Shown here: in pieces, positions 11,586 to 23,696 of the stretch
Layout: each line of letters starts with the position of its first letter
How positions within the stretch are numbered: the first letter of the stretch is position 1
Source of the DNA: Enoplosus armatus
Taxonomy: Eukaryota > Chordata > Actinopteri > Centrarchiformes > Enoplosidae
Direction: 5' to 3'
DNA: 64,000 nt
Assembly: GCF_043641665.1 (NCBI RefSeq)
Contig: NC_092194.1
Location: forward strand, 1,178,001 to 1,242,000
The notes under the pieces: generated by a model
Database searches by the model: none
Seen by the model: only the letters and a program-made list of their open reading frames with translations
Told to the model about the DNA's origin: nothing
Position numbers and translations under genes: made by a program

Positions 11586-12636
11586 ACGGACAGACACATG
11601 TTCTGCTCATGTTTCAAAACGTTCCAACATTTTCAATTTCAACTTTGCAACTTTCAATTCATATCAAGAATTGTCCAACGCTTTATTTTTTTTTTTTATA
11701 TATATAAACCGTTTTTTTTACCAGAGGAAGGTTACATTTACTGCGTCGCACTTTTTGGAGCAACTCAGCGGAGTAGTTGACGTACTTTTGCTCGGACGCG
11801 TTTTAATACGCTCATCGCGCTACTTTTATTGATGTGTCTATTATTTTCACGGATTCATGAAGATTTTGATTCGAGAGGCAGGCGGTCGGCTGGTCCCGGG
11901 TCTGCTGGCAGCTGATCATTTATAAACACAAACGGACAGCAGCCCACAGCCCACGAAACACACTGGAGGGGGACTGCATCTCTCAAATGGCCTGGGAGTG
12001 CCTCTGGACCCCCCCACCCCAGGACAGAGCTGGACTACCCAGGATGGAAATGGATGGATGGATGGCAGAACATTTTCGATTCTGTTGGAACTATTTGTTG
12101 AAAGAAACTTCTGTAACGTTAAGACGCTGATTTTTTTTTTTTTTTTTCTTCTTCATCTCACTCTGCAGAACTTTGCACATAAGATCCGGCCTTTTGTCGC
12201 TCGCGACAGAGAGCAAATGACCCTTCGCTGCATTTTACAATGGCTCTTGGCCGCTTTAACCGCTGCAGCCCGTCAGCTCCTCGGTGTATGTTGAGCCATT
12301 CAAGTCCCGTGTAAGAGGAGTCGGCGGGGTTACCCTCATTCGAGATTCTCGATCTAAATCTATTCACACTGAGTTGCTTCTATTATGATAATAAGTACAA
12401 ACCTCCATTTAACAATCTCCTTTCAAATGAGGAGCGGCTAATGTGTGTGTGTGTGTAGAAGCCCCGTTTCCAAGGTGAGGACACAGTGTGCTGTGTTCAT
12501 CAATCATGCTTTTAGAGGCCATTACTGTCTGTCTCTGCAGCCTCGTGGGAACATGTAGGATGGAAGAGTCAGACACTCAAGGCTGAACATCCAACTTCGC
12601 TGCACTGCATGTGTATTCACGCTATCTGTTATACCT

Positions 12637-12644
12637 GTGCGTGT

Positions 12645-12678
<34 letters not shown>
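12637..12678. repeat. (GT)n microsatellite
   Basis: About twenty GT units with one GGG interruption near the left end. Confidence 0.9.
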
Positions 12679-12680
<2 letters not shown>

Positions 12681-12720
12681 AGTGTTTGTGGTATCTATAC
12701 AGAAATGTCTTGACAAGGTG

Positions 12721-12736
12721 CATCATCATCATCATC
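12721..12736. repeat. (CAT)n microsatellite
   Basis: Five CAT units. Confidence 0.85.
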
Positions 12737-12951
12737 AGTTGGCTGTAAAGCAAATATCCAAGATGTCAAGAATAAAGGGTTTTTCAAAAATAAATAAAAG
12801 AAATGTATTATGTCGTACACTTACTTCATCAGCTTGAAAGGCAGACTGTGTATAAAGACGGACGACATGGCAGCGTATCCGGGGAGAGTTTGTAGTGGGA
12901 GGAAGCGGAGATGCGTCGGCCATCTTTATATACAGAATGGTAAAAGGTTCA

Positions 12952-13042
12952 CGGTTCCCAAAGCGCTTTACAGCACACACACCGATGGCGCCCGATGCTG
13001 CCACGCAAGGTGCTGGCCTCCGTCGGGAATCGAACCCCCCAC
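12952..13042 (-). mobile_element. tRNA-headed SINE-like fragment (B box and body)
   Basis: Read on the minus strand it starts with ggttcgattcccgacgg, a good pol III B-box-like word. It continues through cagcaccttgcgtggcagc and ends with gcgctttgggaaccgtg. The copies at 19686-19848 and 34278-34430 share the body and the aaagcgctttgggaa end. The A-box part is missing, so it is a 5'-truncated copy. Confidence 0.6.
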
Positions 13043-13559
13043 CCCCCTGAAAGAGAGTTGCTTTCTTTTGTCATCAAGCAAAATAGTCCATTAAAACGCA
13101 CTTTGAAAAATCCCACTTTAATACAAGACAACCAGGTGCTGAATGTCAGGCATGGACACAGGAAACAGGGGTGCCCCCCTACGATCAGGCATTATTATAA
13201 AAGTCATCAGTTTATAATAAATAAATTAAAAAAAAGTATGAGAAAGTTTTTATGTTGCTTTTTATCTGTTTATTGCCGAACGCACCTGCGGAGAGTTGAA
13301 ATCCAGCCGGTTATTACAGCGAGAGTGTGTAAAGCTAATGATGATTACTGCCGCTGTGCAGCATCATTTTGTAAGCCGTTTTCTCAACAGGCCGTATTTC
13401 ATTAATATGAAAGAAAAAAAAAAGAGAAGGTTGATTTAGTTAGCTCTTGGTTTCAAAACTAGATCCAGTGTTCCCCAAAAAGCTCGGAGGTTCGAGTTTT
13501 GAGTATAAATTCAATCACATACGCGCGTGAACGTCACCCAACGGACTCCCTGAAGGCAT
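13043..13559. other. Unassigned non-coding DNA
   Basis: No recognisable gene; the 136-codon frame 12995-13405 starts inside the SINE-like fragment and shows no motif. Confidence 0.55.
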
Positions 13560-13835
13560 ACTTAAAGGAGCAGTCCCACATTTTGTGCATGAGGGGCTTA
13601 CTGGTTGTTATTTGCTCAGGAAAGCGCATAACAAGGTCTGCATTTTGTGACAATATTTGCGTTCTGTCCACGAGTGAGGTGACAACATTGATATTAACCT
13701 CACGTCTGTGTGTTGAGCTTAGCTTAGCTTAGCTTTAAGAGCAGAAGCAGAGGCTCTTTCCAAAAAGTTTCAAAAACACACTAACCAGCACCTCTAAAGC
13801 TCACTGAGTAGAACTTATATATTTCTCTCATTGTA
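13560..13835 (+). repeat. Dispersed repeat with agcttagctt core
   Basis: It contains agcttagcttagcttt at about 13718-13736, then accagcacctctaaagctca at 13785-13804. I recall this pairing (gcttagcttagc, a short purine-rich spacer, then cagcacctctaaagctcac) as a dispersed repeat common in percomorph fish. Boundaries are approximate and the class is unknown. Confidence 0.45.
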
Positions 13836-14161
13836 TTATCGAATTATCGAATTAAATACGGCCGGCGCCTTCAACCCAAAGCCTAACTTTTCCGGACTTT
13901 GTGTTAAACTAGGCTAAACCACGTCCTGGGCTTAAAACACCGGCGCGAGGTTGATGTTGATCTCTGAAAAGGGCCTCCTGGTGGTTGTGCAAATAATGAC
14001 AGGAGCCCGCAAACAGCCAATTTTGGTTTTCTTTTAACCACGACCGCTTTACTGTTTTTATTTTACTGTCTTGACCACAAAAATAAATAAAACCAGCCAC
14101 ATGGCGTAATGGCGTGATCGGGACTCTTGAGCATCCCCACCACACATTTGTAAAAAGCCAC
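13836..14161. other. Unassigned non-coding DNA
   Basis: Nothing recognised. Confidence 0.55.
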
Positions 14162-14590
14162 CTCCTGTCACACTATGCGTTGAGTTCTTCCAGTCGTTTG
14201 TGTTTCCTGTTTTATTTTGTTACCTCTCCTCTCGTCCCGGGACGCCTTCACTTCCTGCTTTTGTGTCTTTTCCCGCCTGGCTTCTCTATTTGGTCTGTGT
14301 GCTTCCCTCTCTCCAGTGCCAGTTCGTCGGACGCTGTGTTGCTGTGTGTTACACGTATTGGTTGCCGGTTTCCATGGTTTCTGCCTGTGTTACCAGTGTT
14401 TTTGGACCTTCTCATTTGTTTGCCTGTATTGGACTGCTTTCCCGGTTTTGACCCTTCGTCTGTGTCCCCCTGGTTTTGCTTATTCAAACTTTTTTTTACC
14501 TGCATCAGTTCTGCCTCGGCGGTCTGCATTTGGGTCCTACCAGAGGCGGTTCCTAGGAGACTAGCGGCAGGTTCTGAGTCTGTTCACTCC
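14162..14590 (+). repeat. Retroelement- or LTR-like T-rich dispersed repeat
   Basis: This pyrimidine-rich tract carries cagtgccagttcgtcggacg, then ttttacctgcatcagttctg and gcatttgggtcctac. I recall this order from a dispersed repeat near the ends of fish retroelements. The 172-, 115-, 93- and 83-codon frames here are products of its skewed composition, not genes. No terminal repeats or target duplication were found, so the class is uncertain. Confidence 0.4.
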
Positions 14591-15980
14591 AATGGGAGAA
14601 GTGCCTTTCGCCCCGTAGTCACCGAAAAGTAATTTAAGTAATTCAATCTGACACTAAGGTTAGGGTTAGAAAATGAACTTTTGTTTGTTTGTTGTTGACC
14701 TGTCTCTGTTTCTCGCTGCTGGCGCTGAATTAAAAGTTCAATTCAGCGGCGGGGAGGCGACCACGCGCCCACTGAGGAGACAGGAAGTATGTAACATGTC
14801 ATACCATCGCCGCAGTTTGTAATGCGTCATCTTCTGCAATAGATTATCTTTGTTTGTATCTCCGCTTTCGAAGTGGTAGTGTGTGTGTGTGTGTGTAGAT
14901 GCTGTGTACAATATATATGTCTCTATATGTTTTTTATTTCTTAAAACAAAAAACAGGATGATGAATGAAGACACGTGAAAGCAACTTTTCTAATGAACGT
15001 GCCGATGACAGTGTTTGCTCTTAACATGCATGGAAGCAACAGTTTTCTTTACTAATTCCTTCTTTTTCAACCATTCCCTTGTTTTCACTTGGTATTACTG
15101 TTTGTTTTTTCTTTTCCTCCACTGTTTCCAGCTCTTCATGTTGGATGCTCAACGTGTTCATGTCCCTGCAACTCTTGAGGAAAAGCGTCTGAGAGGAAGC
15201 CTGTGGGCTGTGACCTAGAATTCAACACAACAGGATACCATATCTGCAACAATCAATATTGTTTCTTTAGCGCGCTCTTTGTTCTTCCTGACAGCGCATT
15301 GGCAGCCGCAATCGGCCGGCTTTACATAAATGTGGGTTCTGCGGTCTGAAAAACAAAGATGATGCTGGCTGGGATAGAAAGCACAGGGCTATGTGGGAGT
15401 GACCCTGAGGCAAAATGCAACAATTGTTCTATGCGCCGCTACGGTTTACAGATTTATGACTGAAGCGGCTGGATTGGTGACCTACATGCAATTAAAAAGA
15501 AAACCTCCCAAAAAAAACACTGCAAACTGCTAATGTGAAAAAAAAATTGAATTTTGATTAATATCAGTTCAAGGGAAAAAACTGTGTGAAAACTAATAGT
15601 CAGCATACAACATGTAGAAATATATATATATATATATTTATATAAATATATATTCATGGATGCATCCATATAATCAATGAAGTCAACATTAGATAACATT
15701 ACTGGCTCCTCCGGGTTTGCCAAAGCTAGTCACAAGCTATAGGCCATAAGTCCAGACTCTATTTCATAATGACAAAAAAAAATGAACTAATGAATTTTTG
15801 ATTTCTTTTTCACTGAGATGTTTTCGGTACGTCCAACAACCACAGAAGCTCTCGCAATTTCACTTCTTGGCTTTTACTCCACACTGATCACACACCAGTG
15901 ATCGAAATGGAAGCATCACAATTTTAAACTGTATTAGAGCAAAACAAACGCCACTGATACTAATTTCTCTAATTTCATTT
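14591..15980. other. Unassigned DNA with (GT)n and (TA)n tracts
   Basis: A (GT)9 tract at 14879-14896 and a TA-rich tract at 15621-15652. A gttagggttag word at about 14660 is an isolated telomere-like motif, not an array. No gene recognised. Confidence 0.55.
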
Positions 15981-15984
15981 TTAT

Positions 15985-16511
15985 CCCTTTCATGCATGAA
16001 TTATGACAGCCTCAGTCAGGATTTTTTTCCTAAGTGTTTTTATATCTCTTTAGGCATGAAAAAAACAATTTAACTTCATTTTTTTCAAACGTTCATTTTT
16101 CAAAGTTCTTCACATGTCCACTCGGGTGGACAGCATGCGTTTGAGTTTTCAACTGAAGAAATATGTATTTAACACACCAATGAATAAAATGGAAATTTTA
16201 ACAATTGTATTACTCCTTAGTTGTTACTTGATGTTACCAAATTTTATTTACCTGCAAGGGTCTCCTACTATAGAAGGATTGGCAAGTTATTCCTGAGCTG
16301 CTCAGCATTTCTGGCCTTCCGCTGGCCATCTTGGTTTTGAGACATTTGTGTTGCGCTTACAATGGCTGGCCAGTGAGTGGCAGTGTATGGGATGACGCAC
16401 TAGCGTCCACTGTGGTGGTTGATGTGCAACTATACCATTAAAACCCATGCATATACAAGAAAACAGCTTTTGAATAGCTGTCCACTGTAGTGACCACTAT
16501 GCGTGAAAGGG
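15985..16511. mobile_element. piggyBac-like non-autonomous element
   Basis: The element is 527 bp. The left end is ccctttcatgcatgaatt; the right end, reversed, is ccctttcacgcatagtgg, with 12 of the first 13 bases matching. Both sides carry TTAT (15981-15984 and 16512-16515), a variant of the TTAA duplication of piggyBac-type elements, whose ends also begin CCC. Subterminal gtccact words occur near both ends (16116 and 16480). No transposase is present. Fish elements with ccctttcatgcatga ends are familiar to me, but the superfamily is inferred. Confidence 0.75.
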
Positions 16512-16689
16512 TTATATAGCAAACTCTATACGGTTGAAGCAGAATTGAAACAATTCAGGCTGGCAATGAGGCAAATAAAATCAGACAATTCCAGTAATAA
16601 ATCAAAATAAAATGGAATGAAATGCCCAACAATAACATACGATTAAAAAAAGAATAACGATAATAAAACATATGTTGGAAATAGGAGTT

Positions 16690-17397
16690 CAGAGCTGAGG
16701 GGGCTTGACTGTAAAAACCTGGTCCTCCCTTCAGTCCTGAACCAGGACTTTGGAACAGCCAGCAGAGTCCTGCCTGAGGATCTGACGATCCCAGTTATAT
16801 TCAGTAATATAACAGGGAGCTAAACAATTAAGTGCTTTAAAGTTGATCAGTAAAACCTTTAAATCACTTCTAAAACTGACCGGTGCCCAGTGAATAGGCT
16901 GAAACAGGACTGATATGATCTTGTCTTGCCGAGCAGCAGTGTTTTGTACCAGCTTGTAGGAGTGAGATCTGGCGTGACCTTCTCGGGATCAGGCCGATGG
17001 TCCTCAATTGATAAAAAAAAAAAAAAACATAACTGAACGACTTTTGTAATTTGTTTTTCCAACGAAAGGTCACTGTCAAATACCACACCCAGATTTCTGT
17101 CTGCAGGTTTGACATTTTAGACCGGGAGAGATGTTTTTGTGCAATTTGGGAAAGACTTTGGAGGACCAAAAAGAATGATTTCAGATTTCATTTAGCTTGG
17201 GTTATCCAGCACTTTATTTCTGACAGACAAGATAATAACTGATGAAAGTTGCCTTCTTCACTGGATTTGAATGGGATATAAATGAGTGTGTCATCTGCAT
17301 AACAACGATGCAGAAGTTTTGTGTTTTATGTATGATACGTCCCAGTGGCAGCATGTATAACAGGGGGCCAAGGATGGAGCCTCGGGGAACACCACAG
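16690..17397 (-). mobile_element. LINE reverse-transcriptase relic (3' half of RT)
   Basis: On the minus strand, pieces in different frames match the non-LTR reverse transcriptase order. GVPRGSILGPLLYMLPLGR (17390-17330) is the region just before the YADD motif. After it come an FDSDLSLEKQI segment (17083-17050) and ISPVSAYSLGTGQF (about 16910-16870), corresponding to the conserved HITPVL(A)SLHWLPV stretch. An SFRSDLKVLLINFKAL-like segment follows. Frameshifts, stops and the loss of YADD make it dead. Clade is L2/CR1/Rex-like by feel only. It may have entered next to the piggyBac-like element by chance. Confidence 0.75.
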
Positions 17398-18479
17398 GTC
17401 GGAGGGGTTGAGGAAGAGGGGGAATCACCGACGGCTATCGAAAAAACACAGTTTGGAGTGTAGCGGTTGAATGGAATGCTGCTACGAGTGGTGAGAGTGA
17501 ACCAAAACAGTAAAGTTGCAGCTGACAGGTAAACTGTGAGCTGAAACTCACTATAAAGCTGAGGGAAAGCTGCAGATTCAGCTGATAATTCTCTATAGGT
17601 TCATCACTATGAATGACCCCTTTGTTAACACATAGTCATTTTATTTTTTTTGATTACATTGATCTGACATTGTTAATATAAAAATATCCATTATAGCCGT
17701 AGTGTGTGTGTGTATTTACGGACATGAAAGCAGTCAAAGCAGTCAGGGGAGCCATGTTCTGCATCTCAATCAACAGCAGTCGGTCAAAGCTCTCCGAGTA
17801 AATGACTCAGAGGTTTATCCGAGCATGCATGTTAAATTAAACCCAGTGTTCTATTTCAAAAATCTGATTTGCGGCAGTAATTGGGAGTGTATAGTGAGAG
17901 TTTGGCTCAATTAAGCGGGTGAAATGATCAATCTTGCGGACGCAGGCGCAGCCACGGTTTTCTGGGAAATCACAGATGCTGACCTGGAACACGGGGCTGT
18001 AGTCACAGGAACTAAACTGTTCTCGAATTCCATAATAAATGAATAAAAAAAAATATATATATATATATATATTTCCATGCAGTTTAAAGTCTCAGTCCAA
18101 AGTACATTGATTTAGTCTATACTAAAAGCAAAAATGACCAATGAACAAGGTTAGATAAATCTATACACTCAATGTCACATCTTTAGGAGAAAAACCGCAC
18201 CTTATTTCTTAGTAAGAGTAAATAAATACAATCTCAACATTTTATTAAAGCACATTTTTTACTACTTTCCAATGTCAGATGTCCTGGTGTGGCCTTGCCT
18301 GGTGTGGACATGCCGCCATTGTTCTACACCAGTTCTACATGGGGGGCAATAGATAATGACGTCTGTCACAGGTTTCTATAAAGAGTCTCTGGAGATTTGG
18401 CCATGATGATATGTTCTTTACATTAACCAACATAGGCGGTTACTTGTTGTTGCTATAGCTTCTGTTCTACATGTGCTGA
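17398..18479. other. Unassigned non-coding DNA
   Basis: It holds an (AT)n tract at 18053-18073 and no recognised gene. Confidence 0.55.
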
Positions 18480-19089
18480 TACCTAATAACTTTGTTTCAG
18501 TCACTCTTTCGACAGCTGCATGGCCCAACGTTAAGTGATTTTCAACACCAAACATGTACTCTTTCCTACATTAAGAACTAATTTATACCCATGACGTAAC
18601 TCATTTCAGTTCCGCATTCAAGACCTTTTGGAGTTCTCCAGATGTGATGTGTATATCCTGGAATCGTTTGCATTGAAAGCGAAATCATTAGTAGAAAATG
18701 AAAACAAAAGCGGCCCCTAAACTCCCTCGAGGCACAGCGCACGTTACTGCTCTTACCTCAGAGTAACTACCATTAAAACACACTGAACGTTTGTGAGATA
18801 ACTTCAGACCCATGCAGCTGCAGATGGTTCAAAGCCATAACAATTCGTACTTATTCAATAATATATCAAATGCTACACTGAGGTCTAACAGTACAACGCC
18901 AACCATCTTCTTCTTGTCCATTTCTTTTTTTGTCTTATCGTCTGAGTCAATGCAGTGGTTGTTGTACTCGTGGTGATTCACAGTGTTTAAAGTATTTGTA
19001 AAGAAATACCTCTGAATTTGTTTATATGATATTCTTTCCATAAGTTTACCCAGAAAGTACAGGTATTGGTCGGCAAGTAGGTAGAGCAA
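18480..19089 (-). mobile_element. LINE reverse-transcriptase relic (fingers/palm)
   Basis: Minus strand. The 86-codon frame 19089-18829 contains KLMERISYKQIQRYF, then KKMVGVVLLDLSVAFDIL, the motif-A region (normally LDxSxAFD). Frame-shifted downstream sequence gives AVPRGSLGPLLFS (18738-18700), the motif before YADD, and GYKLVLNVGKST (18597-18562). The order fits a non-LTR RT. YADD is not preserved and stops are frequent. This lineage differs from the relic at 16690-17397, judging by its motif wording. Confidence 0.75.
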
Positions 19090-19685
19090 TCAAATCAGCT
19101 TCTGACTTCAATCATATCACACTTATTCGCCCATGATGTTGTCTCTTTACAGGCTACTTTTTCAAATTTAAACATACCTTTTCATTATTTTGTCCCCATC
19201 AACCTGGTAGAAAGCCCTTACTGTTTCTCACAAACTCAACATTTCATTTGCATAAGGGAGAATGTGTCGTTTATCCTTTTTAAAAGTCACATTGTCTTTC
19301 GGCTCTAAGCATTAGTTAACACTACAAGTGCCTTTGATATTGTGACAACCCATTGCTGCTGCTGAATGTGCAAATCACATGTTGTTGTACACAACCTGTA
19401 CAACATTGGCTCTGAGGCTCCTGACCATTCAGCGGTTTTCAGCAACCTCACCTTGATTGTTCGGGCAAAGAATGGGGAAAAGAAAGTACTACCCCCTCCA
19501 ATCAGCGACGACTTTGGAGCCAGGAACTACAGTACAGTGCAGGACCTGAATTTAGAACTTGGTTCTGCAAGTTCCAAGAGTTCCTAGAAAATGGATATTA
19601 GTAAATGGATAGAACCTCAGACACAGACGACTCCCCAGTCCAGGAGGTCTGGTTGGACCTGAGTTAACTAATCATTTTTAAGATA
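19090..19685. other. Unassigned non-coding DNA
   Basis: It may include upstream parts of the adjacent LINE relic beyond recognition. Confidence 0.5.
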
Positions 19686-19848
19686 ATGGACTTCACTCAT
19701 ATAGCGCATTTCAACCTTAACGGTTCCCAAAGCGCTTTACAGGTTGGTCTCATTCAGCCTCTTAGGGTTTGGTGTCTTGCCCATGAACACTTTGACATGG
19801 AAAGGGGGATCAAACCGCTCTACCTCCCGTGCGACAGTGCTAACCATT
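19686..19848 (-). mobile_element. tRNA-headed SINE-like copy, nearly full length
   Basis: Minus strand, about 163 bp. The head reads ggttagcactgtcgcacggg (A-box region). A degenerate B box ggtttgatccc follows, then the body caaagtgttcatgggcaagacacc and the tail aaagcgctttgggaaccgtt ... gcgctatatgagtga. It is the most complete of four copies in the window (1848, 12952, 19686, 34278). The pairing of A-box and B-box words supports tRNA ancestry. No clear target duplication was found. Confidence 0.65.
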
Positions 19849-20834
19849 AAATCTAAACAACAACACCCAACTAATCAAACTAATCAATGCATATGAGTTG
19901 GAGAACCAGTATTAGCACTTTTACAGAACTGTAAAAGACCGTGGTAGTGGAAGGAAATAAACCAAACATCGAAACCACCCAAACCCAAGGTGCCCAAGAT
20001 GTCTAGATTACCAAAATCCAGACAGACCATAAATCTGTTCTGGACAGAGCAACTTCATTGAGCTCCACCGAAATGACAGTTGTCGCTGTGTTAAACAAGC
20101 AGATTAATCCAACTTTGCAAACTGTTACCTCAGCGCTCTGCTGTCAATCTGGCTCACCCAGTGGACTTAAATAAAGCTATACAGAGTGGGAGGATGAGAT
20201 AAGGCAGTGGGAGGGGGAGCTTAGCTCAAGGGGTTTTGCTGGAGGATCAGATTCAGGCTGTAGAGCTCTGTGGATCCACTCCAACCTGCAGGTGCCTCGA
20301 CACAGAGCGTAATGAAAGGTTTCCCTGTTTCTTTGACAGGTAGGGTGGTAACACATTGATGGAAGGTCTGAACTGCCTGAATGAATGAATGTCATTTCAT
20401 GTTTTGAAATACTTTTCATCTGCTGCTTTCGCATCCTATGAATGTTAGAATGAAGACATTCGAATCATTTTACTGGACTGCAGAGCATGCAGGCCAAAAG
20501 GAGCGACAATATGACTCACTGATTGACAGACTGAGGAACCCTGCAATTGCTAAAATGTGCATGAAGGAGATGAGGTCAGCAGCCAAGCCCAGGGGTTGAC
20601 AAGGACATGTACGAATTTGTTTTAAATTTGAAGGTTGTGTCCTATTTTCTTCAGCTTTCCCTTACGGAAACATTGGTGTGTGGCCTTGATTTACATTAAT
20701 CTAAAACTTGAGTTTATTTGAGGTGGGATTATCAACTTGTTTGGCCTTTTTGCAGGATGACACGAGGCCAGGGGGCCAGTTAATAAGGAGACATTAATAG
20801 GCCTTTCTGCCAGAAAGCCTTTCTAATGTGAAAC
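19849..20834. other. Unassigned non-coding DNA
   Basis: Nothing recognised. Confidence 0.55.
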
Positions 20835-20965
20835 TGTCGCAGTTTGGTTTAGGTTTAGGCACCAGGACTACTTGGTTATGTTTATGAAAATATCCTGGTT
20901 TGGGTTCAAATAATAAGTCAACGCTGACTTTTGGTTTCACACGGGACACAAACAGCAGTCCCCTG
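20835..20965 (+). repeat. gtttaggcac-type dispersed repeat
   Basis: The text gtttggtttaggtttaggca is followed by ccaggactacttggttatg, matching the copy near 50.06 kb (gtttaggcacaaaagcgact). The repeat family is common in teleosts by recall. Confidence 0.5.
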
Positions 20966-21424
20966 GGTGAAAGTCCTGCTTGAAGGCGCATGCCCCGAGC
21001 AGGAAATGCAATTTCCTAATAATTAACAAGGAAATCACATTGAGTTAATAAGCTGTTGTTTCCTTGGAATTCCTTATTGAAGGAAAGAGGTCATTTTATT
21101 ATTCTGCTACTTTAGTTTGATGCTGTTGTGTATATGAAACTATATTCATCTAAGTACATTTACAGAGATGCTGTTGCGCTCCTGTAAACACTGCCCTCTG
21201 GCTCAATTGGCATTTTACCCAGTCTGTGTGGAATTATTGGCTTCTGGGGGAAGCTACTAGAAAAAAAAAAAAAAAAAACTAAACTCAGTCGGATGTATGC
21301 CTATTTATGCCATATATATGTATGCACATATATAACTGCGGTTTGTCTCGTGTCTGCTCACATAAAAATGTAATCTCAGAGCCAGTGTGGCTTGTCAGTC
21401 TGTCAGCACACGATCTTTATGAGC
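20966..21424. other. Unassigned non-coding DNA
   Basis: A18 tract at 21261-21278; nothing else recognised. Confidence 0.55.
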
Positions 21425-21621
21425 CTGTTCAGACGTGGTATCAACATGCGTCCTGGGTGATCCGATCTCAAGCGGACATACATCACACCCGGCAGTAACA
21501 TGCGCCTCCAGTGACCACTCGTGATCGGATCTCACTTCCCCGCTCTACGCACAAATAAACACGTATATCGTCTCCCTTTGTTGTCCTCGGGACACCTTTT
21601 AATACCAGGTGTGAACGGGGG
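21425..21621. mobile_element. Short inverted-repeat element (ctggtattaa-type MITE)
   Basis: The left end ctgttcagacgtggtatcaa and the right end (reversed: cccccgttcacacctggtatt) are imperfect inverted copies about 24 bases long. Inside are catgcgtcctgggtgatccg and a second gatcggatctcactt word. Partial relatives lie at 26706-26797 (very short) and 34014-34066 (left half). Class unassigned. Confidence 0.6.
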
Positions 21622-23362
21622 CCTATGTTGAACGGGGGGTGTTTTAAATTGGAAAAGCATCAACTGTAAAAAAAAAAAAAAAAAGAAAAAAAGGGTTAGT
21701 AACACCAGAATCCCCCAAAGTCACTGCTAGATGTAAAGGATAGTAATCAGGAGGTCTCAAGGTTACTCTTCGAACCATCCATCCATGTTTAAAATGATAC
21801 CTCTACCTCTTTTTAATTGCACTTCCTGCTGGGTGCCATCCATTGCTCAGCCATTGTTTTCACAGGGTCTTGTATTTGTATCCACCTATAGTCCTAGATC
21901 CATGTCAGTCAAACAACTACTGAGTAGACGCTGGCACAGTGACCCTGATATTGCTTGTTCCCTTCAAACTCTAGACCCTAGATATTTTTTTATAAGAAGT
22001 CTTCCCAAATACGCGACTACCTAGTGAAGTGAAGTTTATCTGTTACGTTTGGGAAACAAGAGTTAAAAACCAGGATCGGTGGCGAGGCTTTTTAATAGTC
22101 ATAACCACAGCCTGAGTGAACAACATTCAGGCTGTAAAGGCGGACTAGTGAGTAGATGACTTTCGGTGTTCACCCCTATTGCGACGCCCTCCCTGACCAA
22201 TCAACAACCAGGTTGTGTGTCCAATGATCATTTACAAATGAGATATTAGCATATTAGAGAGGAAATCACAACGTGCAAATTGTGAACTACTACTTTTAAA
22301 CACAGTTAGCTTCTTGTGTTGGCAGTGTAACGGTTGTAGCTTGTTGTAGCAGCCCCAGAGGACTGTTGGCGAGAATGGATTTTGGACCTTTTGGCTCTGG
22401 CCTCGCTGCCTCAGCTGCCTGGGCTGCAGGACTACAGCGGTGTGTGGCGACGGACTGCTGCCCGGGCTGCTGGAGGATGAGATTTACAAGGTTATGAAGG
22501 CATGAAATGTTATTTTCTTGATGACTCTGTTTCCTCCTTAATTTCCTGACCCCGCTCTGCTCTGTCCACATCTTCCAATTCCTCTACAGTGCATGGGGTG
22601 GGGGGGAGGTCAATGCCGCCTCGCTAATGCCCGGCTGGCCAAGGATAGCTTCTCTCCAGAGGCCTTCTTTGTGCTGATGCCCCATTCGCGTCGTCCCATG
22701 TCACTGCTCTCCGCTTTATTCTCCAGGGGGGAAGGGCCTCCTGTTAATTGCACCCGAGGAAAGCACTTCGCCGCAGACACTGTGTGTTGGTGATCTTCAG
22801 TGCATCACTAACACGCTGGTTTCATTAGTACACTGGGTGCCTGCCAAGATTAGTTTTGCCTGCTGGAATAAAAGTAGGAAATTAGTTCATAATCAGTAAT
22901 TTTCTTTCCAATAATCAAAGACTAGAGAGGAAACAGTGCTTGGTTTCCCTTCCAGCGTCTCAAATTGATTGATTTAAGGCACAAACCCCAGGTTTTGAAA
23001 ACTAAGCTAACATAACATGATGAATTGTATCCGACGGTAACCAAACGTTGCCCAGAAGACACTTCACTCCCACATTCAAATCAGTCCTAATCAATGATAC
23101 CGCCTCGTCCAATCTCAAGAGTTAACGTTGATCCTGGGGAGGAAACATTTAGCTCCTCAGCGAGCGCATTAAAAGCACCTCGGCCGGATTTATGAGCGTA
23201 ATCTGCGGCCTGCGTCGTCAGTTTGAAGACGATGCACAGAACCAATACGCGCGTGCATAATGCAAGCTCGCAGCTTTAGTGCTGACTGCGGTGATGGTGA
23301 GGCTGCGGGGGATGGAACAAAAAATCTGGATTTCCAGTCATTCATGTCACTCTGTATTAACG
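21622..23362. other. Unassigned DNA, partly GC-rich
   Basis: A14 at 21670-21683. The stretch 22330-22800 is richer in G+C and low in repeats; a 91-codon minus frame (22571-22296) and a 66-codon plus frame (22593-22793) carry no motif I know. It could be conserved non-coding DNA, but this cannot be shown here. Confidence 0.5.
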
Positions 23363-23480
23363 CTTAGAGGTCTCGGGCTACTTTGCCCATATTTTTGAAT
23401 ACCTCTGATTTTGCCTTTATATACCACACTAAAAAAAATGTTTACCCTGCCAATGTTTGGTATCTTTTTCTTCAGCACAA
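23363..23480 (+). repeat. Dispersed repeat, partner of 1007-1090
   Basis: It shares cttagaggtct and the run gattttgcctttatatacca through aatgtttaccctgccaatgt with the copy near 1.0 kb. Class unknown. Confidence 0.5.
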
Positions 23481-23696
23481 CATCACCTGTATTTTTTTCA
23501 CTTTGGCATACTGCATCAGCATTTACAAGGGAGTAATTGAAAATCTCAACAGCGAAAAAAGTTTATTCGCTGAAAACACTGTTGTTTCCTGTGAATTGTA
23601 TCTGCCACTATGATGGTGACGCTGCCAGGACTATACATTTGGTGGTTAGTTTGTTTATTTTTGTCAAAATACATTTTTTTTTTTTGACTTTCTCTT

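Larger units (their letters stand above)
10115..12951. other. Unassigned AT-rich DNA with microsatellites
   Basis: No gene recognised. Frames of 116-134 codons at 11226-11832 translate a CA microsatellite on both strands and are not genes. A GTGTGT patch lies at about 12441-12456 and a T17 tract at 12131-12147. The (GT)n and (CAT)n tracts are listed separately. Confidence 0.55.

Noticed and set aside
11226..11832. Long frames on both strands reading Thr-His or Cys-Val runs
   Set aside because: They translate a (CA)n microsatellite.
13480..13510. gaggttcgagttttgag as a tRNA B box
   Set aside because: No cloverleaf or A box can be placed upstream; not a tRNA gene.
14114..14632. 172-codon open frame rich in Phe, Leu, Cys and Ser
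   Set aside because: It lies in a pyrimidine-skewed dispersed repeat and three overlapping frames are open at once, so composition rather than coding explains it.
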